Below, in pieces: positions 49,498 through 59,084 of a DNA stretch of 64,000 nt. Source of the DNA: Bacillus vallismortis (GTDB lineage Bacteria > Bacillota > Bacilli > Bacillales > Bacillaceae); contig NZ_CP026362.1 in the NCBI RefSeq assembly GCF_004116955.1, forward strand, positions 3,818,001-3,882,000, written 5' to 3'. The notes beneath the pieces are model-generated. The model did not search any database. It saw only the letters and a program-made list of their open reading frames with translations, and was not told the DNA's origin. The translations under genes were made by a program, and so were the position numbers. Position 1 is the first letter of the stretch, and every line of letters starts with the position of its first letter.

Positions 49498-49515
49498 ATA
49501 CTGACTGGATAGTAT
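49498..49515. promoter_or_regulatory. palindrome, candidate YwcC operator
   Basis: ATACTGACTGGATAGTAT has ATACT/AGTAT half-sites eight bases apart, about 120 bases before ywcC and 200 bases before slrA. A TetR-family repressor would bind such a site. Apart from this the 305-base divergent region is AT-rich with no ORF. Confidence 0.45.
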
Positions 49516-49632
49516 GTAAATGAAAATAAATCATTTAGCCTATTAAAAATGACCCCAGAGAAACCGAATAGCATAGGCGTTCAAAGAAATAAATACCGCT
49601 AAAGATTGATCCGTTGTAAGATAAGGGTAATC

Positions 49633-50274
49633 ATGCCGCCTGGAGAAAAATATGAAAAAAACAAATTTAAAATGAAAAGAGAAGCAACATTTGAAAGTTT
49701 TATAGACGCTGGCTTGAACTTGTTGATTGACCGAGCGTATGATCCGGTTTCTGTAGAGGATATCAGCAGAGCAGCCGGGTACAGCAAAGGAGCGTTTTAT
49801 GTCCACTTTGTCAGCAAGGAGGATTTTCTGCAGCATCTTCTCGAAAAACGCCAGATGAAAAAAAAGATCATCATCGGGTATCTTGATCAAATGGAGCGGG
49901 TTTCAGTGAAACCGCTGACATTGGACGAGGCTGCAAAACATGCCGCAGAACTGCTTTATTCCTATTACATAAATAAGCCGTCATGGGATATTACCTCATT
50001 TGCCATGAATATGCCGACGTATAAAGTCGTTCAGAGATGCAAGGCCTATGTCCGGCTGTACGAATTGTGGGTTGAGGAAAATGCGTTATATATTAAGTGG
50101 CTGAAGGAGAGAAAGCTGATTGACGCCTGTATTGATCCGGGATATACGGCTAAAATAATATGTGCAGTGCTTGACGGAATCATTAAACAAGCATATGTAT
50201 TGGGACAGCCCGCCACATTCCGCAGCTTTTTAGACGCACTCTCGGTTTTTTTACTCTGGACAGAGAACATGTGA
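49633..50274 (+). CDS. ywcC: TetR-family repressor YwcC
   Basis: A 213-residue TetR-type regulator. The N-terminal helix-turn-helix (about 15-60; VEDISRAAGYSKGAFYVHFVSKEDF) is followed by a helical ligand domain. ATG at 49633 follows AAGGG; a TTG 27 bases earlier is possible. In B. subtilis it represses slrA, thereby tuning biofilm gene expression; the signal is unknown. Confidence 0.92.
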   Translation: MPPGEKYEKNKFKMKREATFESFIDAGLNLLIDRAYDPVSVEDISRAAGYSKGAFYVHFVSKEDFLQHLLEKRQMKKKIIIGYLDQMERVSVKPLTLDEAAKHAAELLYSYYINKPSWDITSFAMNMPTYKVVQRCKAYVRLYELWVEENALYIKWLKERKLIDACIDPGYTAKIICAVLDGIIKQAYVLGQPATFRSFLDALSVFLLWTENM

Positions 50275-50317
50275 GGCCAAAAATGTTAAAAAGTTTTTCA
50301 GAAAGCGAGGAACATCA

Positions 50318-50722
50318 ATGAAGTATAGAGAAATGATTATGTACATCATTATGGGGATTTTCACCACCATTGTGAACATCGCCAGCTTTTATATATTGGT
50401 AGAGATCATGAATATCGATTATAAAGCCGCCACTGTCGCCGCTTGGATTTTGTCCGTGCTGTTTGCTTACATCACGAATAAATTATATGTGTTTCAGCAA
50501 AAAACAGATGACCTGCAGAGCCTGTTGAAGGAGCTCACAGCTTTTTTCAGCGTTCGGGTTCTGTCTCTCGGCATTGATTTAGGCATGATGATCATTCTTG
50601 TCGGCCAGTTCAATACAAATGAAACCTTGGCCAAAATACTCGATAACGCGGTCATTGTTGTCGTCAACTATGCTGCAAGCAAATGGCTCGTCTTTAAAAA
50701 GGCAAAAGAAGAAGGCGTGTGA
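50318..50722 (+). CDS. ywcD: GtrA-family membrane protein YwcD
   Basis: A 134-residue protein with four transmembrane helices, of the GtrA-like family often tied to movement or flipping of lipid-linked sugars. GCGAGGAAC ribosome site. It lies between ywcC and galKT, in the same direction. The conserved NYAASKWLVFKK ending is a family mark. A start seven codons in is possible. Confidence 0.88.
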   Translation: MKYREMIMYIIMGIFTTIVNIASFYILVEIMNIDYKAATVAAWILSVLFAYITNKLYVFQQKTDDLQSLLKELTAFFSVRVLSLGIDLGMMIILVGQFNTNETLAKILDNAVIVVVNYAASKWLVFKKAKEEGV

Positions 50723-50789
50723 CAGGGACATCGTTTCACGTAAAAAATAAGGGGAAATAAAAAAATAAAACCATGAAAGGTGATTGCAC

Positions 50790-51962
50790 ATGCGGGAAGA
50801 GCTAAAGGGGATATATGCAAGTGTATTCGGAGAAATAGAGGGAATACGGTTTTTTTTCGCACCTGGAAGAGTGAATCTGATTGGAGAACATACAGACTAT
50901 AACGGCGGGCATGTGTTTCCATGCGCGCTGACAATGGGTACATATGCTGCTGTAGCAGAAAGAAAAGACGGTCTTGTCCGGATGTATTCTGACAACTTTA
51001 AAGAGGCAGGCATCAAGGAATGCAGCCTTGACGACATTCGCTATCAAAAAGAAGACGACTGGGCCAACTACCCGAAAGGCGTCATTTATGAATTTCAGCA
51101 AAGGGGCTATTCAATTCCCCATGGCTTTGACATCGTGTTTTCAGGGAATATCCCAAACGGGGCGGGGCTCTCGTCCTCCGCTTCGATTGAGCTGCTGATG
51201 GGAGTCGTGCTTCAAAGCTATTTTCACCCTGAAGTGGAGGCGCTTGAGCTTGTAAAAATGGCGCAGCATGCGGAAAACACATTTATCGGTGTCAATTGCG
51301 GGATTATGGACCAATTCGCGATCGGAATGGGCAAAAAACATCATGCGATGCTGCTGAACTGCGACACGCTGGATTATGAATATAGCAAACTCGATGTCTC
51401 AGGCCTCGCGCTCGTCATTGCGAACACGAACAAAAAAAGGACATTGGCAGACTCAAGCTATAATACGAGACGCCAAGAGTGCACTGACGCGTTGATTGAT
51501 CTGCAAAAAGTGCTTGATATTGCCTCGCTGGGCGACATCAAGCCCGCTGAATTTGACGCGCATTCCAGCCTGATTCGAAATGAAACGAACAGACGCCGGG
51601 CAAAGCACGCCGTATATGAAAACCACCGGGCCATCAAGACGGCCGAGATGTTCAAAGAAAACAATGTAGATGAAATCGGGCGGTTAATGAAGGAATCCCA
51701 CCTTTCATTGAAGGATGATTATGAAGTGACTTGCCCTGAACTTGATGAGCTTGTGTTTGCGGCGTGGGACCACGAAGGAGTCATCGGATCAAGAATGACG
51801 GGAGCGGGCTTCGGAGGCTGCACCATCAGCATTGTAAAGGATGCGTTTGTTGATGATTTTATCCAAAAGGTTGGCGACAGATATCAAGAAAAAACAGGTC
51901 TCAAAGCGGAATTTTATGTTGCTGATATCGGAGAGGGAGCGAGAGAACTAAAGGGGGAGTGA
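50790..51962 (+). CDS. galK: galactokinase GalK
   Basis: A 390-residue GHMP kinase that phosphorylates galactose at C1. Motifs are the substrate-binding PGRVNLIGEHTDYNGG (about 26-41), the ATP loop IPNGAGLSSSASIE (about 118-131) and the C-terminal GSRMTGAGFGGCTIS. ATG at 50790 has AAAGGTGAT upstream; a TTG two codons earlier is in frame. Coupled to galT. Confidence 0.96.
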   Translation: MREELKGIYASVFGEIEGIRFFFAPGRVNLIGEHTDYNGGHVFPCALTMGTYAAVAERKDGLVRMYSDNFKEAGIKECSLDDIRYQKEDDWANYPKGVIYEFQQRGYSIPHGFDIVFSGNIPNGAGLSSSASIELLMGVVLQSYFHPEVEALELVKMAQHAENTFIGVNCGIMDQFAIGMGKKHHAMLLNCDTLDYEYSKLDVSGLALVIANTNKKRTLADSSYNTRRQECTDALIDLQKVLDIASLGDIKPAEFDAHSSLIRNETNRRRAKHAVYENHRAIKTAEMFKENNVDEIGRLMKESHLSLKDDYEVTCPELDELVFAAWDHEGVIGSRMTGAGFGGCTISIVKDAFVDDFIQKVGDRYQEKTGLKAEFYVADIGEGARELKGE

Positions 51963-51965
51963 CAC

Positions 51966-53507
51966 ATGAGTATCATTGAACATCTGGAACAGCTGCTAGA
52001 GTATGGCCTGGAACGAAAACTGATTTCGATCTGGGATCGGGAATATACGAGAAACCGTCTATATGAAGCGTTGGACATCAAACAACCCGAGCAGGTCTCC
52101 CGCACATGCATCAAGGAGGCCGAAAGCCTGCCGGACTTGCTTGCTCCCATTTACAAATGGGCGGAGGAAACCGGCCGAATGGAAGCGGATACAGACACGT
52201 ATCGCGACTTGCTCAGCGCCAAGCTGATGGGATGTTTCGTACCTGCTCCATCCGAGGTCATTCGCAAGTTTGAAGAGACAAAAGCATTATACGGTCCAAA
52301 ACAGGCGACAAAGGAATTCTATCAATATTCAGAGGATGTCTACTATATCCGGTCTGACAGGATCGCCAAAAATGTGCATTGGACGGTGCCGACCGAATAT
52401 GGCGAACTGGAAATGACCATTAATCTATCAAAGCCTGAAAAAGACCCAAAAGCGATTGCCGCTGCAAAAGACCAAACGCAGACGAATTACCCGATGTGTT
52501 TGCTGTGTAAAGAAAATGTCGGATTTGAGGGCAGCGTGAATCATCCAGCCCGCCAAAATCACAGAATCATTCCGGTTATCCTGAAAGGCGAAGAATGGTA
52601 TTTGCAGTTTTCGCCATACGTCTATTATCCTGAGCATTGCATCGTCTTAAAGGGTGAACATGAACCGATGGAGATCAGCAGAAAAACATTTGAAAGGCTG
52701 CTGTCATTTCTCGGGCAATATCCGCATTACTTTATCGGATCAAATGCGGATCTGCCGATTGTCGGCGGCAGCATCCTGAGCCATGATCATTTCCAAGGCG
52801 GGGCACACGATTTTCCGATGGCGCGTGCGGAAGCGGAGGATGTATATGAATTACATGATCATCCCGGTGTGTCGTTGGGCTTAGTGAAGTGGCCGATGTC
52901 GGTTCTCAGGCTCCAAGGAGACAAACCGGATCATGTCGTTGGAGCCGCTGATCATATATTCCGCACATGGCAAACGTATTCAGATGAAAAAGCCGGCATA
53001 GCCGCTTATACAGACAGTACGCCCCATAATACGGTTACGCCGATCGCGCGGCGCAGGGGTGGCTTGTACGAACTCGATATCGTGCTAAGAAACAACCGGA
53101 CGGATGAGGAGCATCCGTTAGGAATCTTTCATCCTCATCAGGACGTTCACCATATTAAAAAAGAAAATATCGGCCTGATTGAAGTCATGGGATTGGCGAT
53201 ATTGCCGGGCCGTTTACAGGAAGAAATGAAAGAAACGGCAGCGGCGCTGTGCTCTGCTGATCCGGAAACAGCCTTAAAACAAAATCCGCTAACGGCAAAG
53301 CATAAGGACTGGGCGCTTCGGCTGATGGAAAAAAGAACGATAACAAGAGAGAATGCCGATCAAGTGATAAAAGAAGAGCTTGGACATGTATTCGCTCGGA
53401 TTCTTGAACACGCCGGTGTATTTAAACAAACTCCGGAAGGAAAACAGGCCTTCAAAAGGTTTATTGATCATTTAGGCGTGAAACCAATCAAAAGCCTCAA
53501 CCGCTAG
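51966..53507 (+). CDS. galT: galactose-1-phosphate uridylyltransferase GalT (type 2)
   Basis: A 513-residue Gram-positive-type GalT that exchanges uridylyl groups between UDP-glucose and galactose-1-phosphate in the Leloir pathway. The conserved GGSILSHDHFQGGAHDFPM region (about 260-278) holds the family His motif. It follows galK after 3 bases. An epimerase gene (galE) is not beside it. Confidence 0.95.
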   Translation: MSIIEHLEQLLEYGLERKLISIWDREYTRNRLYEALDIKQPEQVSRTCIKEAESLPDLLAPIYKWAEETGRMEADTDTYRDLLSAKLMGCFVPAPSEVIRKFEETKALYGPKQATKEFYQYSEDVYYIRSDRIAKNVHWTVPTEYGELEMTINLSKPEKDPKAIAAAKDQTQTNYPMCLLCKENVGFEGSVNHPARQNHRIIPVILKGEEWYLQFSPYVYYPEHCIVLKGEHEPMEISRKTFERLLSFLGQYPHYFIGSNADLPIVGGSILSHDHFQGGAHDFPMARAEAEDVYELHDHPGVSLGLVKWPMSVLRLQGDKPDHVVGAADHIFRTWQTYSDEKAGIAAYTDSTPHNTVTPIARRRGGLYELDIVLRNNRTDEEHPLGIFHPHQDVHHIKKENIGLIEVMGLAILPGRLQEEMKETAAALCSADPETALKQNPLTAKHKDWALRLMEKRTITRENADQVIKEELGHVFARILEHAGVFKQTPEGKQAFKRFIDHLGVKPIKSLNR

Positions 53508-53522
53508 GGTTGAGGCTTTTTC
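53489..53522 (+). terminator. terminator of galKT
   Basis: AAAAGCCTCAACC and GGTTGAGGCTTTTT form a long stem overlapping the galT stop. Confidence 0.88.
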
Positions 53523-53539
53523 AATTTTATCGCAGAACA

Positions 53540-53569
53540 AACGCCCAAAGCACTGACGCTTTGGGCGTT
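53540..53569 (-). terminator. hairpin downstream of ywzA
   Basis: ACGCCCAAAGC and GCTTTGGGCGT make an 11-bp perfect stem just after ywzA. The T-run on the minus strand is short. Confidence 0.6.
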
Positions 53570-53576
53570 GTCACTC

Positions 53577-53822
53577 TTATCCTCTTTTTCTCGCTAACAG
53601 GCTTACTAGGAATACAACAATGGCAGCGCCGATCACCGCTGGGATAATGGCAAATCCGGCTAGGTTCGGCCCCCATGTGCCAAGCAGTCCGTGTCCGATC
53701 CAGGCGCCGATAAGACCCGCGATCATAGACCCGATAATTCCTCCTGGCATATCTCCTTTCACAAACAGGCTGCCAAGCCATCCGATAATAATAGCGACAA
53801 TAAGTGAAATGATAAAACTCAT
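53577..53822 (-). CDS. ywzA: GlsB/YeaQ/YmgE-family stress membrane protein YwzA
   Basis: An 81-residue, very hydrophobic protein with three helices and a Gly-rich core (GGIIGSMIAGLIGAWIGHG), typical of transglycosylase-associated small stress proteins. ATG at 53822 gives the known length; a start four codons earlier lacks support. Preceded by a SigB-type promoter. Role unknown beyond general stress. Confidence 0.9.
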   Translation of the reverse strand: MSFIISLIVAIIIGWLGSLFVKGDMPGGIIGSMIAGLIGAWIGHGLLGTWGPNLAGFAIIPAVIGAAIVVFLVSLLARKRG

Positions 53823-53861
53823 CGTGCAACACATCCTATTTTGAATTTATTTGCTTATAAC

Positions 53862-53887
53862 ATACCTCTGTTTGGTGTAAGCTAAAC
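53862..53887 (-). promoter_or_regulatory. SigB promoter of ywzA
   Basis: On the minus strand GTTTAG, 14 bases, AGGTAT: close to the SigB consensus, 40 bases before ywzA. Confidence 0.65.
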
Positions 53888-54334
53888 CATTGGATGCTCT
53901 CTTAATAAATGGGAACAGTTTAGAGCATATCGCCGCATGATTAAGCCTTTCCTTTCAAAAATCCGTGCGTTAAAATGGTAATCGTGTGAAAAGCTGCTAG
54001 ACAAGGAAAAATTAATTCCTAACTAGAAAGTTTAACAAAATGAAGTTTTTGATTGACCTAAGTTTTTTATTGTGGTAAACCTTTATTTGTCAGAATCAGT
54101 TTATCATCATCTTTTCTTACTTATATGCGGAAATAACTAGAAACTTTTCATCTTAAGCGATAGATGTGAATAAAGTTGGAGCAATTTTTGTCGATTTTAT
54201 GACATTTAAGCGAAAATGGGATGAAGTTTAGAAAAAAATAAAGCTAATAAGTGAACTTTTTGATAGCATAACAAAGTAGAGAAAAGATTTTGAGGAAGTA
54301 TGCACTCAGATTTATTACATCAATAGGAAGGATG
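53888..54334 (+). promoter_or_regulatory. long AT-rich leader/promoter region of qoxABCD
   Basis: About 450 bases with no credible ORF. A weak promoter-like pair, TTGACC and TAAACC 17 bases apart, lies around 54053-54081. No terminator or cre consensus is evident. The length suggests regulation (ResD, CcpA and others affect qox) or a long 5' leader. Confidence 0.4.
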
Positions 54335-55300
54335 GTGATCTTCTTGTTCAGAGCATTAAAACCGTTGCTTGTATTAGCGATGTTAACTGTGATTTTCGTC
54401 CTTGGGGGATGCAGCAATGCTTCAGTACTAGATCCGAAAGGGCCTGTAGCTCAACAGCAAACTGATTTAATCCTGTTATCTATCGGATTTATGCTGTTTA
54501 TCGTCGGGGTCGTCTTTGTTCTATTTACCATTATTTTAGTAAAATACCGCGACCGTAAAGGCAAAGATAATGGATCTTATAACCCAGAAATTCATGGTAA
54601 CACGTTCTTAGAAGTAGTCTGGACAGTGATCCCAATTTTAATCGTCATTGCACTTTCTGTGCCAACCGTACAGACGATATATTCGTTAGAAAAAGCTCCT
54701 GAAGCAACAAAGGACAAAGAGCCTCTTGTTGTTCATGCTACTTCGGTAGATTGGAAATGGGTATTCAGCTACCCTGAGCAGGATATTGAGACGGTCAACT
54801 ACTTAAACATTCCTGTAGACCGCCCGATCTTGTTCAAAATTTCATCTGCAGATTCAATGGCTTCGCTATGGATTCCTCAGCTTGGAGGACAAAAGTACGC
54901 GATGGCGGGAATGCTGATGGACCAATACTTACAGGCTGATGAAGTGGGAACTTATGAAGGCCGCAATGCGAACTTCACAGGTGAACATTTTGCAGACCAA
55001 GAGTTTGATGTGAATGCAGTCACAGAAGAAGACTTTGACAGCTGGGTGAAAAAGACTCAGGATGAGGCGCCTAAGCTGACAAAAGAGAAGTATGATCAAT
55101 TGATGCTTCCAGAAAATGTAGATGAATTAACGTTCTCTTCTACTCACTTAAAATACGTTGATCACGGACAAGACGCAGAATACGCGATGGAGGCGCGCAA
55201 ACGCCTTGGCTACCAAGCCGTTTCACCGCACTCTAAAACAGATCCGTTTGAAAACGTAAAAGAAAATGAATTTAAGAAGTCTGATGATACAGAAGAATGA
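54335..55300 (+). CDS. qoxA: cytochrome aa3 quinol oxidase subunit II QoxA
   Basis: A 321-residue lipoprotein subunit with a lipobox (VLGGC, about residues 18-22), two transmembrane helices (about 40-65 and 88-108) and an extracellular cupredoxin-like domain. The CuA cysteines of cytochrome c oxidases are absent, as expected for a quinol oxidase. GTG at 54335 follows AGGAAGGATG and gives the known length. First gene of qoxABCD, the main terminal oxidase in aerobic growth. Confidence 0.95.
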   Translation: MIFLFRALKPLLVLAMLTVIFVLGGCSNASVLDPKGPVAQQQTDLILLSIGFMLFIVGVVFVLFTIILVKYRDRKGKDNGSYNPEIHGNTFLEVVWTVIPILIVIALSVPTVQTIYSLEKAPEATKDKEPLVVHATSVDWKWVFSYPEQDIETVNYLNIPVDRPILFKISSADSMASLWIPQLGGQKYAMAGMLMDQYLQADEVGTYEGRNANFTGEHFADQEFDVNAVTEEDFDSWVKKTQDEAPKLTKEKYDQLMLPENVDELTFSSTHLKYVDHGQDAEYAMEARKRLGYQAVSPHSKTDPFENVKENEFKKSDDTEE

Positions 55301-55327
55301 TATTGATCAGGAAAGGAGGAAGCCCGC

Positions 55328-57277
55328 ATGAAATTCAAATGGGACGAATTTTTCGTAACTGGTGACCCATTAATCCTGGGCGCACAAGTTTCCATTGCGC
55401 TTTCAACCATTGCCATCATTTTTGTACTGACTTACTTCAAAAAGTGGAAATGGCTCTGGTCTGAATGGATAACTACTGTTGACCATAAAAAACTCGGAAT
55501 CATGTATATTATAGCTGCTGTAATCATGTTATTCCGCGGCGGTGTCGACGGTCTGATGATGCGTGCCCAGCTAGCGCTTCCGAATAACAGTTTTTTAGAC
55601 TCAAACCACTATAATGAGATTTTTACAACGCACGGTACGATCATGATCATTTTCATGGCGATGCCGTTCTTAATCGGTCTTATCAACGTTGTTGTGCCTC
55701 TTCAAATCGGTGCGCGCGACGTTGCGTTCCCTTACTTGAACAACCTGAGCTTCTGGACGTTCTTCGTAGGGGCGATGCTTTTCAATATTTCTTTCGTTAT
55801 CGGAGGTTCTCCGAATGCAGGCTGGACGAGTTACATGCCGCTTGCAAGTAACGAGATGAGCCCTGGGCCGGGTGAGAACTACTACCTCCTCGGACTTCAG
55901 ATTGCCGGTATCGGTACCCTGATGACAGGGATCAACTTTATGGTCACAATCTTAAAAATGAGAACAAAAGGCATGACATTAATGCGTATGCCAATGTTCA
56001 CATGGACAACACTGATCACAATGGTTATTATCGTGTTTGCGTTCCCTGTGCTTACAGTAGCTTTAGCACTTTTATCATTTGATCGTTTGTTCGGCGCTCA
56101 CTTTTTCACACTGGAAGCAGGCGGTATGCCGATGCTTTGGGCTAACTTGTTCTGGATTTGGGGACATCCTGAAGTATATATCGTTATTCTTCCGGCGTTC
56201 GGTATTTTCTCTGAGATTATTGCAAGCTTTGCGAGAAAACAATTGTTTGGTTACACAGCGATGGTCGGATCTATTATCGCCATCTCCGTATTGAGTTTCC
56301 TAGTTTGGACTCACCACTTCTTCACAATGGGGAACAGTGCGTCCGTTAACTCATTCTTCTCAATTACGACAATGGCCATCTCAATCCCGACCGGGGTCAA
56401 AATCTTTAACTGGCTCTTTACGATGTATAAAGGCCGAATCAGCTTTACAACGCCTATGCTGTGGGCGCTTGCGTTCATTCCTAACTTCGTCATCGGCGGG
56501 GTGACAGGGGTTATGCTTGCGATGGCAGCAGCGGATTATCAATATCACAATACGTACTTCCTTGTATCTCACTTCCACTATGTGCTGATCGCGGGTACTG
56601 TATTTGCTTGTTTCGCCGGATTTATTTTCTGGTATCCAAAAATGTTCGGCCACAAGCTGAACGAAAGAATCGGAAAATGGTTCTTCTGGATCTTTATGAT
56701 CGGTTTCAATGTATGTTTCTTCCCGCAATATTTCTTGGGGCTTCAAGGCATGCCTCGCCGTATTTACACATACGGACCGAATGACGGCTGGACTGCATTG
56801 AACTTTATCTCAACTGTCGGAGCTTTCATGATGGGTGTAGGATTCTTAATCCTTTGCTATAACATCTACTACAGCTTCCGCTACTCCACTCGTGAAATCA
56901 GCGGGGATTCATGGGGTGTGGGACGTACGCTTGATTGGGCGACTTCTTCTGCGATTCCGCCGCATTACAACTTTGCGGTGCTTCCTGAAGTCAAATCTAA
57001 GGATGCGTTCCATCAGATGAAAGAAGAAAAAATAGAGTTATACCCTGAAAGCAAATTCAAGAAAATCCATATGCCAAGCAACTCAGGCAGACCGTTCCTT
57101 ATGTCTGTTGCCTTCGGTATCGCCGGCTTTGGACTTGTCTTTGAATGGTACTGGATGGGCGTAGTCGGATTGATCGGAGTCTTGCTCTGCATGGTTCTGC
57201 GTTCATTCGAATACGACAACGGCTACTACGTTAGTGTTGATGAAATAAAAGAGACGGAAAGAAAGATTTCCGAATAA
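55328..57277 (+). CDS. qoxB: quinol oxidase subunit I QoxB
   Basis: A 649-residue haem-copper oxidase subunit I with about 14-15 transmembrane helices. Low-spin haem His is in [11 protein letters not shown]. The CuB-ligand and cross-linked Tyr region is [12 protein letters not shown], with further CuB His in [10 protein letters not shown]. The final haem ligands are in [12 protein letters not shown]. Reduces oxygen to water and pumps protons using menaquinol. AAAGGAGGAAG ribosome site. Confidence 0.97.
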   Translation: MKFKWDEFFVTGDPLILGAQVSIALSTIAIIFVLTYFKKWKWLWSEWITTVDHKKLGIMYIIAAVIMLFRGGVDGLMMRAQLALPNNSFLDSNHYNEIFTTHGTIMIIFMAMPFLIGLINVVVPLQIGARDVAFPYLNNLSFWTFFVGAMLFNISFVIGGSPNAGWTSYMPLASNEMSPGPGENYYLLGLQIAGIGTLMTGINFMVTILKMRTKGMTLMRMPMFTWTTLITMVIIVFAFPVLTVALALLSFDRLFGAHFFTLEAGGMPMLWANLFWIWGHPEVYIVILPAFGIFSEIIASFARKQLFGYTAMVGSIIAISVLSFLVWTHHFFTMGNSASVNSFFSITTMAISIPTGVKIFNWLFTMYKGRISFTTPMLWALAFIPNFVIGGVTGVMLAMAAADYQYHNTYFLVSHFHYVLIAGTVFACFAGFIFWYPKMFGHKLNERIGKWFFWIFMIGFNVCFFPQYFLGLQGMPRRIYTYGPNDGWTALNFISTVGAFMMGVGFLILCYNIYYSFRYSTREISGDSWGVGRTLDWATSSAIPPHYNFAVLPEVKSKDAFHQMKEEKIELYPESKFKKIHMPSNSGRPFLMSVAFGIAGFGLVFEWYWMGVVGLIGVLLCMVLRSFEYDNGYYVSVDEIKETERKISE

Positions 57278-57290
57278 GGAGGCGTGAGTT

Positions 57291-57905
57291 ATGGAACATG
57301 CAGAACACGGCAATTCTAACGCGCCTATGGAATATCAATCTGAAACCGGCAGACTTAATATTCTCGGGTTTTGGATCTTTTTAGGGGCAGAAATTGTGTT
57401 GTTCTCAACACTATTTGCAACCTTCTTCGTTCTTCAAAACAGAACAGCAGGAGGTGTCTTACCGGACGAACTGTTTGAAGTGAATCTGGTAATGATTATG
57501 ACGTTCTTGCTGCTTATCAGCAGCTTTACCTGCGGGATCGCTGTTCATGAAATGCGCCGTGGAAGTTTAAAAGGCGTCGTCATTTGGACAATTATCACTC
57601 TTCTTCTCGGTGCCGGCTTCGTCGGTTTTGAGATTACCGAGTTTGTCCACTATGTACATGAAGGAGCATCTCTCGGTACAAGTGCGTTCTGGTCTGGATT
57701 CTTTGTTTTACTTGGAACTCACGGAACTCACGTAACAATCGGTATTTTCTGGATTATAGGGATTCTGATTCAGTTGAAGAAACGCGGCTTAACTCCGCAA
57801 ACTTCATCTAAAATCTTTATCTCAAGCTTATACTGGCACTTCTTAGATGTTGTATGGATTTTCATCTTTACGGGTGTCTATCTCATGGGATTGGGGGGTC
57901 TGTAA
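57291..57905 (+). CDS. qoxC: quinol oxidase subunit III QoxC
   Basis: A 204-residue subunit III with five transmembrane helices. The conserved Glu-bearing FWIFLGAEIVLFSTLFATF and late SLYWHFLDVVWIFIF motifs are typical. It stabilises proton pumping by QoxB. It starts 13 bases after qoxB. Confidence 0.96.
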   Translation: MEHAEHGNSNAPMEYQSETGRLNILGFWIFLGAEIVLFSTLFATFFVLQNRTAGGVLPDELFEVNLVMIMTFLLLISSFTCGIAVHEMRRGSLKGVVIWTIITLLLGAGFVGFEITEFVHYVHEGASLGTSAFWSGFFVLLGTHGTHVTIGIFWIIGILIQLKKRGLTPQTSSKIFISSLYWHFLDVVWIFIFTGVYLMGLGGL

Positions 57906-57906
57906 A

Positions 57907-58281
57907 ATGGCAAACAAATCTGCTGAACACAGTCACTTTCCATGGAAGCACATTGTAGGATTTGCCCTGTCTATCGTTTTGACCCTGCTGGCTCTATGGG
58001 TTGCGGTGTATACTGAATTGAGTCCATCTGCTAAACTTTGGATCATTTTCGGTTTCGCCTTCATTCAGGCGGCGCTGCAGCTTCTCATGTTCATGCACAT
58101 GACAGAGAGCGAAAACGGCGGTATCCAAGTCGGAAACACGCTGTTCGGATTCTTTGGCGCGATCGTCATCGTTCTTGGATCCATCTGGATTTTCGCGGCT
58201 CACTATAATCATGGTGACCATATGGATGGAAATCCTCCTGAAGGCGCTGAACACTCAGAGCATTCAGGCCACCACGAATAA
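57907..58281 (+). CDS. qoxD: quinol oxidase subunit IV QoxD
   Basis: A 124-residue subunit IV with three transmembrane helices and a His-rich C-terminal tail (AEHSEHSGHHE). ATG at 57907 lies one base after the qoxC stop; its site GGGGGTCTG overlaps qoxC. Completes the qoxABCD oxidase, followed by a terminator. Confidence 0.95.
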   Translation: MANKSAEHSHFPWKHIVGFALSIVLTLLALWVAVYTELSPSAKLWIIFGFAFIQAALQLLMFMHMTESENGGIQVGNTLFGFFGAIVIVLGSIWIFAAHYNHGDHMDGNPPEGAEHSEHSGHHE

Positions 58282-58282
58282 T

Positions 58283-58317
58283 ACAAAAACCCTCTTCGTT
58301 AGAAGAGGGTTTTTTGC
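58283..58317. terminator. terminator between qoxD and ywcE
   Basis: AAAAACCCTCTTC and GAAGAGGGTTTTTT pair around GTTA, with T-runs for both converging genes. Confidence 0.9.
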
Positions 58318-58322
58318 TGTCT

Positions 58323-58586
58323 TTAGCTGCTGCTTCGCTTTCTTCGAAGATACGGAAGACCGTAAATGATAAATGCGGCGATATGAGCGACAATGACATT
58401 GACGGCAAACAAGATAATCATGAGAGTGTGTCCTAGTGGAGAAAGGCTTTCAGTTGCGTAAAAGAAGAAGAATACCCACATTAAGATAATTGGTGGAATT
58501 GCTGAGAGTGCGACTTTTTTGTTATCAAGCCAAATAAAGAGAGGCGTTGCGCTGGCAACCAATAAATAAGCAAAAAACATGTCCAT
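58323..58586 (-). CDS. ywcE: holin-like sporulation protein YwcE
   Basis: An 87-residue protein with three transmembrane helices and a basic C-terminus (YLRRKRSSS), the shape of a holin. In B. subtilis it is needed for normal spore morphogenesis and germination and is repressed by AbrB. Of several nearby ATGs, the one at 58586 gives the known length; AAAGGAG lies 9 bases upstream. A cre-like sequence stands just ahead of the ribosome site. Confidence 0.9.
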   Translation of the reverse strand: MDMFFAYLLVASATPLFIWLDNKKVALSAIPPIILMWVFFFFYATESLSPLGHTLMIILFAVNVIVAHIAAFIIYGLPYLRRKRSSS

Positions 58587-58609
58587 CATACCCATCTCCT
58601 TTCATTTTG

Positions 58610-58623
58610 TGATAACGTTTACA
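58610..58623. promoter_or_regulatory. cre-like sequence upstream of ywcE
   Basis: TGATAACGTTTACA fits the cre consensus at all defined positions. It lies 23 bases before the ywcE start, where CcpA binding would block transcription or elongation. Confidence 0.5.
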
Positions 58624-58689
58624 AAAATGAAATAGAGGAACTGAGTTGTGTCTGTTTTATGATTGTTTTGTGAACATTCTGTTAAAATT

Positions 58690-58901
58690 ATTATACCATG
58701 TTTTCCAGAAATTGATACATGTTTTTGCGGAAATGGTCTGGACCCATCGTCTTATTTTTTTAGATTCATTCGCTAGGAGAATGTATGGACACGTAACTCA
58801 GATTCTATTTTAGGAACACCGAGTTGATCAAACGATTTGAGATTAAAGCACGCACTTTTATATTAGTACGTTAACCTAACCCATTGAAATGGGTTTTTTA
58901 T
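58690..58901 (+). ncRNA. possible small RNA gene ending in an orphan terminator
   Basis: Between ywcE and rodA a clear plus-strand terminator (AACCCATT and AATGGGTTTTTTAT, 58877-58901) has no gene upstream in that direction. A promoter-like AT-rich stretch (TTAAAATTATTATACC) lies around 58680-58697. A transcript of about 200 bases would result; no ORF longer than ten codons with a ribosome site was seen. Confidence 0.35.
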
Positions 58902-59084
58902 TTGGAAAGTTTGATACCAATCGAAACATTTCGGTTTATGATACGTCTTATCTCGTGTAGCTGAAAAAGCGCCGTTGTGCGCACAAAAAACATAAATGGA
59001 AACGAGCTTCACGTGTCATCTTGAACGTGGTTCATGTATAATAAACATTAGTGATTTTCCGATGAAAAGGTAAGGCGGGATAGA

